From contig SMSO01000004.1 of assembly GCA_004764695.1 (NCBI GenBank), forward strand, positions 568,501 through 632,500: a stretch of DNA of 64,000 nt. Direction: 5' to 3'. Made by a program: the position numbers and the translations under genes. Shown here one piece after another: positions 54,301-64,000 of the stretch (the first letter of the stretch is position 1; every line of letters starts with the position of its first letter). Below the pieces are notes generated by a model. That model was not told the DNA's origin, ran no database searches, and was given only the letters and a program-made list of their open reading frames with translations. Source of the stretch: Schizochytrium sp. TIO01. Taxonomy: Eukaryota > Sar > Bigyra > Thraustochytrida > Thraustochytriidae.

Positions 54301-56347
54301 CCATTTGTATCACGAGCTTCTTAAATTTATTGCTCAGCTCAGAGCTCGCATGCTTCACGACCTGCAGAGCAACCTGATCTTCAAGTTTCAAGACTTTCTA
54401 GAAAATGATATCAAACAGGCGCAAAGCCTTAGACGCGAGCTACAGCGCGCGCGAGACCTCTATGAAACTTTAGAGGGTAAGTATATGCACACTCGTCGAC
54501 CGAAAGGCCGAACTGGTGTTATAGGGAATGTTGGTCGAGGCCATGACAACGCCGAGAGTCAATTGTATGGAGAACTTCAAACTGCGAAGGCACGTTTTGA
54601 GCTTGCACGGTTTGGCGTCGTGCAACAAATTAATCAATTAGAGACTAAGAAGCGATTTGTACTCGTTGAGCATACGGCACAAGCAATTGATGGGCTCATG
54701 TCTTACTTTCGGCAAGGATATCAGCTGCTAGCAGCCTACTCTGGGGTGGTGGAGGATGCTCGAGCTGATATCGCAGGTGTTCACGGAAAATTTGACCTGA
54801 TTGTTGAGAAATGGAATGAGAAGCGGTTGCAGCTTGAGTCTCAGCTTCACAGTGGAGCGTTTCCGTTTAAAAGTACGGAGCGGCGTAAGCGAGACATGTC
54901 TAAACACCATGAGAAAGTGGTGGTTTCGTCGAGTACATCTCGAGCCTCGCACGACCCGCTTTCAGTTCATGAAGGCTATTTGTATAAGCGAAGCTCAAAT
55001 GTACGAAAGCAATGGAAGCGCAGATACTTCGTCCTGCGAACAGACAAACTGCTGTATTATCGGTCTTGGAAAGATGTGAATCCTCAGCCTGTATGCGATA
55101 TCCTCCTTTGCTCTGTACGCAAGGTTGCAAATGCTGAGTTTAAGTGTTGCTTTGAGATCCTCTCTCCGAATAAGCGGGCTTATATTTTGCAAGCAGTCAA
55201 TGAGCAAGAGATGGACACCTGGATTTCAGCAATCCGACGCGCCATTGAGATAACGCTAGCTAAGCAACAACAACAGCGCCCATCAATGTCAAAGACAACA
55301 GGCTTACATGATCCTGAGGTGAATCGATTACTAGAGTTGAACCCCACTTGTGCCGACTGTGGAGCGGAAAAACCTGACTGGGTATCAATTAATCTTGGTG
55401 TCTTGGTGTGCATTGGCTGCAGTGGAATCCATCGCTCACTTGGATCCCATATTTCGAAAGTTCGCTCTTTAACGCTGGACCAGCTGCCACGGTCACAGAT
55501 CCGTGTTTTGCTTCGGCTGGGCAATGTATCAGTAAACCGTATTCTGGAGGCTACTTTGCACCCAGAGCGGAAGCCCACTGCTGATGCATCTCGTGACGAA
55601 CGAAGTAACTTTATTCAAGCGAAATACATCGATCGAAAGTTTCTGGACCCGACAAGTAGAAATGACGTGCTGAATCGAAGTGATGGGTTTGCATTTGCGC
55701 AACTTATCGATAGCGCGCGAAGCGATAATCTTGAGAATCTGGCCCGATTGATCCTTTCTAGTTGCCCGATTGATGCTAGCGTAGACGGCGAGACGGCACT
55801 TCATGCCGCATCACTTGCAGGTCATGAAGATTGTGTTGAGCTACTCCTACTAAATGGGGCAAACCCTGCTGCTGTCAGTTCACAGGGCTATACACCTTTG
55901 CAATTAGCACAAGAGGGAGGTCACGCTGACGTGATCGTCCTGTTAGAGCGCATTTTAAAGACAAGAATGCGTCCCGGATCCCTTCATTTGAGCCCTACAA
56001 GTGCAGGGGCAGCGAATTCCCAGTCGTCACGCGTTGCGCGAGGTGTGGCAGGGCCGAGCGTGGATACGACCTTAGGAGGTGATTATAGCGATTCTGATGA
56101 TATCCCATCCCTGCTAGATCCCACCACTGTACCTCATCATCGTCCTACACGCTCGGCTCCATCGTCTCCTGTGTATAAATTAAATGAAGACGAAGTGGAT
56201 TTACTTGGCGGTATCTCAAGGCCGCTTCTTCCGACTGTAGAGGGCCTTCACCAATTATCATTTTCATCTGGGATACACGATAACTTACATCTTAACCCTG
56301 AGTCTATCCCATCCCCTGACTCAAATAATTCGAACACGTCTATTTAA
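51341..56347 (+). CDS. GYF-GYF-BAR-PH-ArfGAP-ankyrin protein, 1668 aa
   Basis: This is one intronless frame. Two GYF domains open it: residues about 17-70 (GEWFFRDRTGMVQGPY) and about 95-150 (SWYFKDAHGAIQGPYN, W98, G109-P110-Y111). GYF domains bind proline-rich peptides. Residues 150-700 are low complexity, with a His-Gln run, a 23-Asp run (nucleotides 52697-52765) and Ser-rich parts. A short coiled coil follows at about 700-730. Residues about 914-1195 form a BAR-like helical region for membrane curvature. A PH domain spans about 1208-1306 (EGYLYKRSSNVRKQWKRRYF). The ArfGAP zinc finger follows (C1337, C1340, C1357, C1360; arginine finger R1365 in HRSLGSH), then two ankyrin repeats (about 1482-1540). 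The last four domains match ACAP/AGD1-4 proteins, which stimulate GTP hydrolysis on Arf at endosomes or the plasma membrane. The catalytic residues are intact. The paired N-terminal GYF domains are not part of the ACAP or AGD architecture I know. Confidence 0.93.
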   Translation: MQNLTPSSQDPVNLTTGEWFFRDRTGMVQGPYSNDHMRSSLENGFLSAHVALSHESLSGPFAKLSAFFPDVESAFCGPHHTPTQTDWISAPSNEDVSWYFKDAHGAIQGPYNGLQMNEWARAGLISAGVQVRKGSGPNSQFVRRSELFPEGDQSAFLPPGHRSFRSGSAQRKEQGHTLSHYQGVQRSILHQSSHHRAQHQHQHQHQHQHPSSTKAHFFSRVGKHRRSSSAGSNFAGLKQQSAGTSEDAGGAEFSFDQTSRESPDDFAGAHSGGTSISSASAAASHVRKFAEKKIRAVTTPKHSTTHYNFDLEASGHGGAGRDQHSGALNSNSNMSIHQRRLQSIGKYGQRQISKLKPKRINRKPHSESSKFDSGSSYTALDSGGASTEQNLGSRSAAFSRNDGVYISHDPYAYMSDPTQIGEHQTGTMAPFERVLTDDSITELDDGSGTWIRDDDDDDDDDDDDDDDDDDDDDDDINDEDDEDDDDGDDVEGDINLRNGDGPNYDRNQFRLFKTEKKSEGHWENNLFNGTTQTTTSQNRLEGNTYPNGEGLLHGEDGEDGDQSTNLEHIRAALQAESIARAGKGRIAQQHQRQAYGDNLSDSESEQDSFLYSNQRLGHHGFPQTPMLSNDAVTDHVHNLLGSFRFKRGSTLGLRFGNNNHNNSAHSLGSSSAPQTGGEWNKPSSSLFVETQHGVAFRTGREKHVIHLETSLAELQDENSQLKSYIRQLYACVSAEHPELASKLPRPPAPVRATSVGIAPTLEKNQSSLPLNHDTLKGSVGTGTHGHDQCHAENQSELEKTGSADKGHFTTRSRPAIPADIFTSQHAAADNRVAPPSQHTHAEPDSSREEKPGTLPSSTAQEAAATKQYHSKSRQMQHENEGQPNESSFASSSSSSRRSDLNGSMSIPAGDDALWEDFVVVEFDRDSPMLRRKVNAFGEGVEELRGELKELIKSSFSYLENCQGELESLMGYADELNQPEIRKLSPLIHLYHELLKFIAQLRARMLHDLQSNLIFKFQDFLENDIKQAQSLRRELQRARDLYETLEGKYMHTRRPKGRTGVIGNVGRGHDNAESQLYGELQTAKARFELARFGVVQQINQLETKKRFVLVEHTAQAIDGLMSYFRQGYQLLAAYSGVVEDARADIAGVHGKFDLIVEKWNEKRLQLESQLHSGAFPFKSTERRKRDMSKHHEKVVVSSSTSRASHDPLSVHEGYLYKRSSNVRKQWKRRYFVLRTDKLLYYRSWKDVNPQPVCDILLCSVRKVANAEFKCCFEILSPNKRAYILQAVNEQEMDTWISAIRRAIEITLAKQQQQRPSMSKTTGLHDPEVNRLLELNPTCADCGAEKPDWVSINLGVLVCIGCSGIHRSLGSHISKVRSLTLDQLPRSQIRVLLRLGNVSVNRILEATLHPERKPTADASRDERSNFIQAKYIDRKFLDPTSRNDVLNRSDGFAFAQLIDSARSDNLENLARLILSSCPIDASVDGETALHAASLAGHEDCVELLLLNGANPAAVSSQGYTPLQLAQEGGHADVIVLLERILKTRMRPGSLHLSPTSAGAANSQSSRVARGVAGPSVDTTLGGDYSDSDDIPSLLDPTTVPHHRPTRSAPSSPVYKLNEDEVDLLGGISRPLLPTVEGLHQLSFSSGIHDNLHLNPESIPSPDSNNSNTSI

Positions 56348-59300
56348 CCAGAAATATATCGTTTAATTATTTGTAAAACAGCAATATATTTTCAAAAGTA
56401 AAGTCTCAATGGGTTTAGAATATACACACACGTTCTGGCTTGTGCTTTCATCAAAACAGGGATGCCAATACTTTATCTTGATCATTTGAGCCAAAACACT
56501 CTCTACCACAATGGCAAATATGTTGTGTTTTTGTTTTTCGCTTTTAACCTAGCTGAGCTAACAAATGCAGATACTTTATAGCTATAGATCTTCGCTTACG
56601 TATTCGCAAGAAACTCATTGTGCTTGTAGAAGAAGAAGAAAAAAGCAAAGAAACAGGCTACGTCTTCCTCGTAATCTAATAACATATGAAGCTATCAAAG
56701 AATAAATTAATGCTTGTACCGCCACTCTTGTTTTGGTTTCTTTATGTTAGTTTGCTAATGGAATTTAATCAAGAGTAGGGCGATGCCCTGGAGTAAGTAC
56801 TAGAAATGTAGAACAAAAGTTCGCGCCCATCACTATACAGAGACACGATACTTTTAGGTTTAGCGTTGGCAGAATCAGTTTCTGGGTTCTAGTTACGATA
56901 AAAAGCTGTTCTGCAAGAATTTCCAGGTAGGTCAGCCTTGCTGTTGGTTTTCTCCAGACAGGTAAACTTTTAGAACTGGACATGTTGTAATAGGTTGCTT
57001 TCCTTTAATTTATGTAGTGTGGTAAAGCTTGGGAGAATGTAATAAGAAAGATCCTTAGAGCTATTGTACTGAATTGTGTATATTTTAAAGAAGACAAAGT
57101 TTTGATGAAAATGTTCTGAAAGGTACCAAGCTTCACAACGAAGACGTATATAAGGAACGCTCTGGAAGAGCCCCATGAAAAAGTGCGTTCAAAGTAATTT
57201 ATTACGACGCATAAAATTATGTTCCGAATACAGAGTAGATAATGCGATGTTTCTAGATATGGTTTAGAGGAATGGGATTCGCAAAGTGAAACTTCGCTTG
57301 CATTCTATATTCAAGTTGTATAAGGGCATCATCACATAGAAGCCTCATATCGACAAGGTGATTTATATTAATTTACAATCATAAGCTATAGACCTACTAA
57401 ACCACCATTTCCCTAGTTTGTCGGTCATCAAGTAAAAATATTCGTCTACAAGAGTACTTCAAGCGTACTTATTTCGTTGCACCAACATGTGCTGGCCTTG
57501 ATTTCATCTAAATGTTTTCTTGAACTTGGCTTTAGAATAAAGATGATCTAACTATTTCAATACTGTCACCATCGAAGAAGCAGTGATGATATCGAAGGAA
57601 GGGTAGTCGCTTGAGACAGTTCTCGCTCTTATAATGTATATAAATTCTAACTTCTTGTTACAATCTCTTCATGTAAATGGCAAAAAATTATACCTCTCAT
57701 CTATCGTACAGGAGGTGGAATATGTACATCAAACCTACAAACACATGCTCAGTGAATTCTTGTATTATACGTTGCGCTGCTGAAATATTTATAGATCGAC
57801 CGATAGTTCTAATATTAAAAGAGAGACAGGGCAAAGAAAACCAAGCTTGGCGCTTTAGCATATGGAAAGACATTAATGCTCTTCTCGTCAGCAGATAAGC
57901 AATATGGTTTCTTTTGAACGGATATTCAACTGAGCAATTCTGGGAAAGTAGTATGAATATCTGAACATTGTTTACCCTGGAGTACCTGGTTTGGCCCGTT
58001 TCTAAGGTGCGTGCTGAGCTCATTAACTGACTGTACAGAAACTATTCTAGACAAGGCTAGTTAAAAACTTGTAGCTATCCATTTAAACCTACGAGCAATA
58101 CCAAGTCATTTTAGAGTATATGTAAACGATCATCTCGAGATCTATGAGATTAGCATTGCCAACTGACAGGCTGCTGCAACTTAGGGTTTAGGTTTCCATT
58201 TGAAGATCACCTCCCTAGAAATAGTCTCGACCAGGGCAACATAAAACATTTAGGACTGAAGATAAAATAAAAATACATTTCCCAGATCGTTAAATTGTTG
58301 TACAAGGATTTAAATTCTTTCCCAAGACTACGTTATTTGAACAGGTTTTATAGCCAATCTTGACACAGTTTTCCCAGGACTGATAAACCTCGGAGAATCG
58401 ATCGAAGGTATTTAAATAGAAATGTTTTATGAAATTGTCTTAATTATAAAAACATAGGCCTCCCTAACTCACTAGCAGAAAAGGTGTCATTATGATTTCT
58501 GATCGATTGATTTGCGGTCCTAGGTATCCTACTACTACTGAAACCTTAGGTAACGTCGTGTTATTGTTATTGTTATTGTTATTGTTATTGTTATTGTTAT
58601 TGTTATTGTTATTGTTATTGTTATTGTTATTGTTATTGTTATTGTTATTGTTATTGTTATTGTTATTGTTATTGTTATTGTTATTGTTATTGTTTACAGT
58701 AGCTATTGATTGCTATAAGCGTCCCTGCCCACCCACAGCGGAGAAAATCTATGCTAACTAAACTCCTCCACAACTTTAGTATTTTCCAATTCCAGGTTAT
58801 CATGAAAGGGAAATAGAAAGGAGGGAGAAAGTTATACACCACCGTACGTGAGTTCTTGTTATACTGGTAACATACTCTCACAAGGCAGAGGTAGTAAGTT
58901 AAAAATCTTTAGCTTTGGGAATACTATCACTCATTGCTGGCAACTAATGAGATACAGGATTCTGCCTGGATGGTGCATCATGCACTCCATCTTACTTAGA
59001 TGTGAGTTGATAGAACTAGGTAGTATGTCCTCCCAACGTTTTGATCAATATCGATCTGTTATGGTTATCGGCTCATCAACTTCAAATTTCCGCTTTGAAA
59101 AAGAAAAGAAAAGAAAAGAAAAGAAAACGACCATTTTTTTAAGTCGCCTTACTTACTTTTAATTAGAAACGAAAGAGATTCATTGTCCCTTACAACCTTG
59201 CCAGAGACCTTATACACATACTTAGCACCTAATTAGGTGCTTGCTTATTCTAATTTCTCCTAATATTTTTCTGACCAACTTGAATTTTAATGGAAGAGTT

Positions 59301-62300
59301 AAAATATATATATAGTAAATGTTAATGTAAAAACATGATTATAGTTCACACACCGATTGCTAGGATTTATATTATAGGGTATCATAGAAAGAGTAAAACA
59401 TTCACTTAATAATAACGGTGGGCGAAATTTCAACTTCTGAGAAATACTCACAGTGGGTGGGAATCAGGGCTAGTTAAAAAAAAGAAAAAAGAGAAATTTT
59501 ACTATTGTGTTAGAATGGTATTAATAGGAAAAATAGGTATAATGATTTTCTCAAATAGCCAAATAAAATACATAAAGGAAATGTTTGTCTGACTGTGTCT
59601 AATTAAATTTTCTCTCTCTTTTTTTCTTCTTCTTTTTCTTTATGCACTGTATTGAAAAGTGGAGGCTGCTGTGATAAAGTTGATGACTTTGGAGCTCCTG
59701 AAAAGAGGCCCCCTGAATTTATTAATATATATATATATATCGTCACTCCACATCTTCAAAATACTGACTCATACCTATTTGGAAACTCTGAATGCGGCGG
59801 GTCACTTACTTACTACTCCGCAAGAAGTTACTCCAACCAGAAGAAAGACTTTATCTCCCTTCTCTACCTACGAGGCAAACTAACCAAACTATTCTAGCTT
59901 CTCTGCTTGCTAATACTACCTACCTATCTAGATATTACTTGCAATTCTTCAACAAATGAGTGAAGAATACATGTAGGTACTATTAGGCTGTTGCATAGTA
60001 CCTTCCTTCCTTCTCTTCAATTTACTACCTACCTACCTAGGTAGCTAGGTAGGGGTATCATCTAATTACTACATAGGAAGGCTCCAGCCTCTTTCCTCAA
60101 TTTTATCTAATACTAAAGTAATACTTAGAAAGTGGTATTTTTCTGACTGATGATTAGATTTTAGAATATCATTATTATTGCTATTGTTATCACTTAAATG
60201 TTTGTTTTAAAAAGAAAGAGAAAGAGAAAGAACAAACATCTTCAATAGAAAGGAGCGTTCAGATAAAAAAAGACTACTCCTTTATTTATTTTAGTAAATC
60301 TTTAATTACACTGTCTAATAGACAGTCCTACGGTGCGGTCATAATTCCAACTGAAATTGAGCACTTCTAGATTTACCCCTTAAAATAGCAATGCTTCATT
60401 TATATATTGAATAATACTTTAAGGAGGAAGTGTGGTTCATAAAATATTCCTGACCAAATGAGCGCCTGATACTTCAGGTAAAAAGGTACGATAGTAAAAA
60501 CAGTAGTAATTTATACCAGAGGTTTATTTGAAATGTTTTAAGAAAAAAAAAGAAAAAAAAGAAATAACCAAAAACAAAAATAATCTTCTTTAGGGCAGGT
60601 TTACCACCAAAGTGGGGGTTTCTTAGTATTTAGTTGCGATTACCAAGGCAGGTTTGCAGTCTCTCCAGCTAGCTGCAGATTTTGTTAGTGTTTCTTCCAC
60701 TCTCCATTATCCGTCAAGGCACGTACAATAAGTTTCTATCCGAGCAAAACTCAGACAAAAGTTCTAGCCTATGCGTATAAGCCCATTCAATTAACAATGC
60801 TTGAATGGCCAAGGCAACACTCTCTCTTCAATTGTTGTTTTAGTGTAAATCCTAGCTACCTGGTAACAATCTTCTAGAATGCATAGCTACTAAACAGCAA
60901 CAACGAGCCGAAAGAGTTTCGTTACCCCACACCGAAGGTATAAGAAGCTGAGTACAAAAGCCCTAATCACCACAGCTATTATATTAGTCCAAATCACCGA
61001 TATTTGTGTGAAATATTACATAAGGGGAAAAGGTATTCGAAATTTAACTTAAATCTAACTTAGAACCTAGAGCTTGATGAATATGAAAAGTTAAAAGCAA
61101 GATACGTGTTTGTATATATGATATATGTTCAGTTCTGAGAATTAAAATCAAATACTTTGTTTATATTCTAACACTATTACGTAAAGAAAAGCGAAGGTGG
61201 TATTGTATAAATGCGCGTACTCCATGACTTTATCATTTCTATATGCTGTATCGACTAGCAATGACCGCCCTAATAACAGAAAATTAGCCCCACTAATGGA
61301 AAGCCTTGACCCCACAGTGCAGCTTTGAAATTTTATCCCGAAACAGTATATCCCACAGCGGAGTTTGGATATATTATTATTTACTGTTTTGTTTTCTTTC
61401 AAATATCTGAATTAAAAGGAAAAGGAAACAAAAAAGTGATCCTCCTATTTCTGAAACTGAGCGACCAGCTGACAGACGTGCATATAAATGTTTACTGACA
61501 ACTGGGAAAGTTAGGGAGATATGTATAAGGACATATAGACGGACAGACAACATCTTTTGATGGGCTACCTGCCTGGTTTTCCTGCTTGCTGCGTGATTGA
61601 TTCTAGGCTGCCTCAACTCCTGTCTAGCTAGCTACTATCATTGCGTTCTCGCTGTTTTTCTGCCGATTTGCCTTTCCCTCTGCATGCACAGACATTAGGA
61701 GTCATTTAGACATTCGAGCACCCAGTCCGCCAAGTCACTTGTTGGCGAAGGGAAATGCCATCTCAGATACGTAGAAACCCAGTATCTAGTTACCGACATA
61801 GATAGCTAGGTACCTACCTACCCACTCTCTTCTATCATGCTGTGTCGTTCTTTGTTTGTTTAGAAAACAATCACTCAGAACGTGAGGAGCATGAATCAAC
61901 TTCGTCTTATAATTAGTTACTTTCTAAAATAAAAAATATAGCAAGTTCTAGATTAGACTCAGTGTCTATCTATCAAACTATCATCGTGATCACTCTAGTC
62001 AGAGCCTTTAAACCCAAGATAACTTTTTTCAAATCGTACTGGCATGTGTTCAAAGAGAGCAGAGGAGTAGAGATGGTCAACTGTGTATATGGGCTCATTA
62101 CACTTCTCCAGAATTATTTCACTTTCCAAGGAAAGTAAACTTAAGATCAACTGACTGGTGGGTAGTAGTAGGTAGAAGAAGAGAGAGAGAAATGAAGATC
62201 TTCTATTGAAGAGGTGAAAAGAGGGATATCGTCACATATACTCACTAGAAGGAGAAAAAGAAGGCAGAGCAAACCAAGGTCTTTGGAAAAAAAGAAAAGA

Positions 62301-64000
62301 AAAAAAGGCTGGATCAGAGAGATGTCAGGGCGCACGGAGGAGGAGTGGAGATGAGATAGTAAGGATAGGAGCAACTTCTTTGTCAAAATGTATTCAATCC
62401 TCATGGGCTCAGAGTAGATAGTTCCTCCAGGCGCGGCCCCACGCGCGCGAAGATGGGGCTTTGCATGCGTACTCAGTAGCGACACAGAGGATAAATCGGA
62501 GGATAGGGAGAGGGGATGAGCAGCAAACGAAGACGAAACAGGTGCCTTCAATCACCCATACATCGATACCTGTTCAGAAAGTTTTTATTTTATATTATAA
62601 ACTAAAAGCGTTTTTAATATACTTACTTTAAATAGGTGAAGTATTAAAATAGTTATGACATATATTTATGTATTTGTCAATATACACACCTATCGGAATG
62701 AAGGAGCAGTCTTTAGTTTTGCTGCCTAGATGCAGCTAAGCAGGAGACTGGGGTATTCCTGGCTCAGTCGCTCAATGCAGGACTGAGGTATGATGTGTAT
62801 GTAGCCCCCATCTCAGGTTCGAAGGTTGGAAATCACGGAAAGGGAGATTGTTGTGTTGCATGGGTTAGTGTTTTTAAATTAAATTAAATTAAATATCACA
62901 GTGAAAATAGTACTATTATTATTATTATCAATAGAAAGTGCCCCGTACTTATTCTTTTTAGTAATATAGTGATATTAAGGCTGGGCATTACTTCGTGAGG
63001 GAGAGTGCTACATAAAAGCCGATAGGATTATGCGGAAGGTGCTTCATTACGATTCTACCTGCTAAGGCAGGGTATCTCTCATTCTATATTTCTCTAGTGT
63101 ACAAAATTACCAAAAACTGACGCCAAAATAATTAAGAGGGGAACCCAACAAATCATTTTTAAAAGTGTTTATTCTTATTTATATAATTAACACACGTTAT
63201 ATATATTACATAATCAAATAATTAATAACGCGAGGAATCTTTCGAAGTTTACAATTCAATTCGGAAGACTGAGAGACTGTTAGGGCCCATGAGGATATGG
63301 ATATAAGAAAATAAACTCACTAAGTTTTAATCGATAATCTGTTTATTCAAAATAGAATCCTTTTATTTTCCCTTCGCAACCAAGAGCTGTGCAAAGGGTA
63401 GGCTAATAGTTACGTAGGTACCTACGGTACTATTGCAAACTAGATGTAGAGATAGACGCGTTGAGGCAGATCACTGTGTTTATCTGCCAGTGTCTCGAAG
63501 AGGGTAGAAACATTATCGCTTATTAATGGGCTATCAGCTTTCGGAAACTCAGCGGCAAATCTTTACATCAAATTATATTATTAAACAAAAAGTGAAGATA
63601 GCTTCTGATTTAGTGCGCCAAACATTAGTCTTGACCATTGCAGTGGTCTATCATGATGTGTATAGCCTGGTTCTTCATTCTTCTGAGAAAACTCTTGCTG
63701 TTTTTTAAATAAATATATATATATATAATCAGCATTGTTTTCTTTCTTAGCAAGGGTCTGTCCATATTTGTTACTATAATTAATATTTCCAAAGAGTTAA
63801 GAGAATATGATACCCGGTGCCAAAAATAATATTTTATACTACCGGCAATACCAGTACTACCATCTCTAAAGAATAAATAAATTCAGAGTCTTAGTCTTTT
63901 TATTATCTGAGGAAGCGAGTAGTCCTTTCTTCTTTTAAAAAGATATATTAAAATTTGTGCTATGACTCTTCATCACTTTGAATGAATTAAATTTAATTTT
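56348..64000. other. AT-rich spacer to the right edge, no recognisable gene
   Basis: After the ArfGAP stop I see no gene in 7.6 kb. The region contains the TTATTG hexamer array, A-rich runs (59,097-59,127 AAAAG units), TACCTACC/TAGGTA clusters (about 59,914; 60,024-60,053; 61,805-61,822) and a purine-rich tract (62,160-62,360). Open frames are short and unsupported. Confidence 0.5.
58561..58693. repeat. (TTATTG)22 hexanucleotide array
   Basis: A perfect hexamer array of 133 bases, the longest uninterrupted microsatellite in the window. It creates a false poly-leucine reading frame. Confidence 0.96.

Noticed and set aside
58492-58761. Poly-leucine protein
   Set aside because: It is only the translation of the TTATTG hexamer array.
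62741-62830. tRNA-like sequence (TGGCTCAGTCG and later GGTTCGAAGG)
   Set aside because: The A-box-like part is good, but the D stem, anticodon arm and T stem do not pair and the B box is wrong; at best a decayed relic.

Overview
This is nuclear DNA of a unicellular eukaryote, not a bacterial or viral genome. Genes are sparse and mostly intronless. Coding density is about 25-30 percent. There is a nuclear-type tRNA gene read by Pol III, one clear GT-AG intron, and proteins found only in eukaryotes (KIN17, PLAA/Doa1, a ZDHHC3/7-type palmitoyltransferase, a BAR-PH-ArfGAP-ankyrin protein). A bacterial-type fused rhamnulose-phosphate aldolase/dehydrogenase, long intergenic regions and few introns would fit a stramenopile-like protist such as a labyrinthulomycete. 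That lineage guess is inference only.

Layout. (1) 1-6.8 kb: two helicase genes in tandem on the + strand. The first is an FBH1-like superfamily 1 helicase cut by the left edge. The second is a 1230-residue protein with N-terminal leucine-rich-like repeats, an acidic hinge and a divergent superfamily 2 helicase core. (2) 6.8-12 kb: AT-rich spacer with a tRNA-Lys(CTT) on the - strand. (3) 12-15.3 kb: an unknown four-helix membrane protein (+) converging on a ZDHHC3/7-like palmitoyltransferase (-). The latter has one intron and an apparent single-base frameshift in its last membrane helix. (4) 17.4-28.2 kb: the gene-rich core, with KIN17, the aldolase/dehydrogenase and PLAA on +, then arginase on -. 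(5) 28.2-51.3 kb: about 23 kb without a recognisable gene. Its left two thirds are packed with microsatellites and its right third is almost free of them. (6) 51.3-56.3 kb: a 1668-residue ArfGAP with two GYF domains at its N-terminus. (7) 56.3-64 kb: AT-rich spacer with a hexanucleotide array.

The genes do not form one pathway. They cover DNA metabolism (two helicases, KIN17), ubiquitin/p97 handling (PLAA), membrane traffic and lipidation (ArfGAP, DHHC enzyme), sugar-phosphate breakdown (aldolase/dehydrogenase) and nitrogen metabolism (arginase). The items most worth a second look are the paired helicase cassette, the GYF-GYF-BAR-PH-ArfGAP-ANK architecture, the DHHC frameshift, and short TAGGTA/AGTACTAG-type elements. 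One of these elements, a 14-bp sequence, lies at nearly the same distance (154 and 157 bases) upstream of two different start codons.
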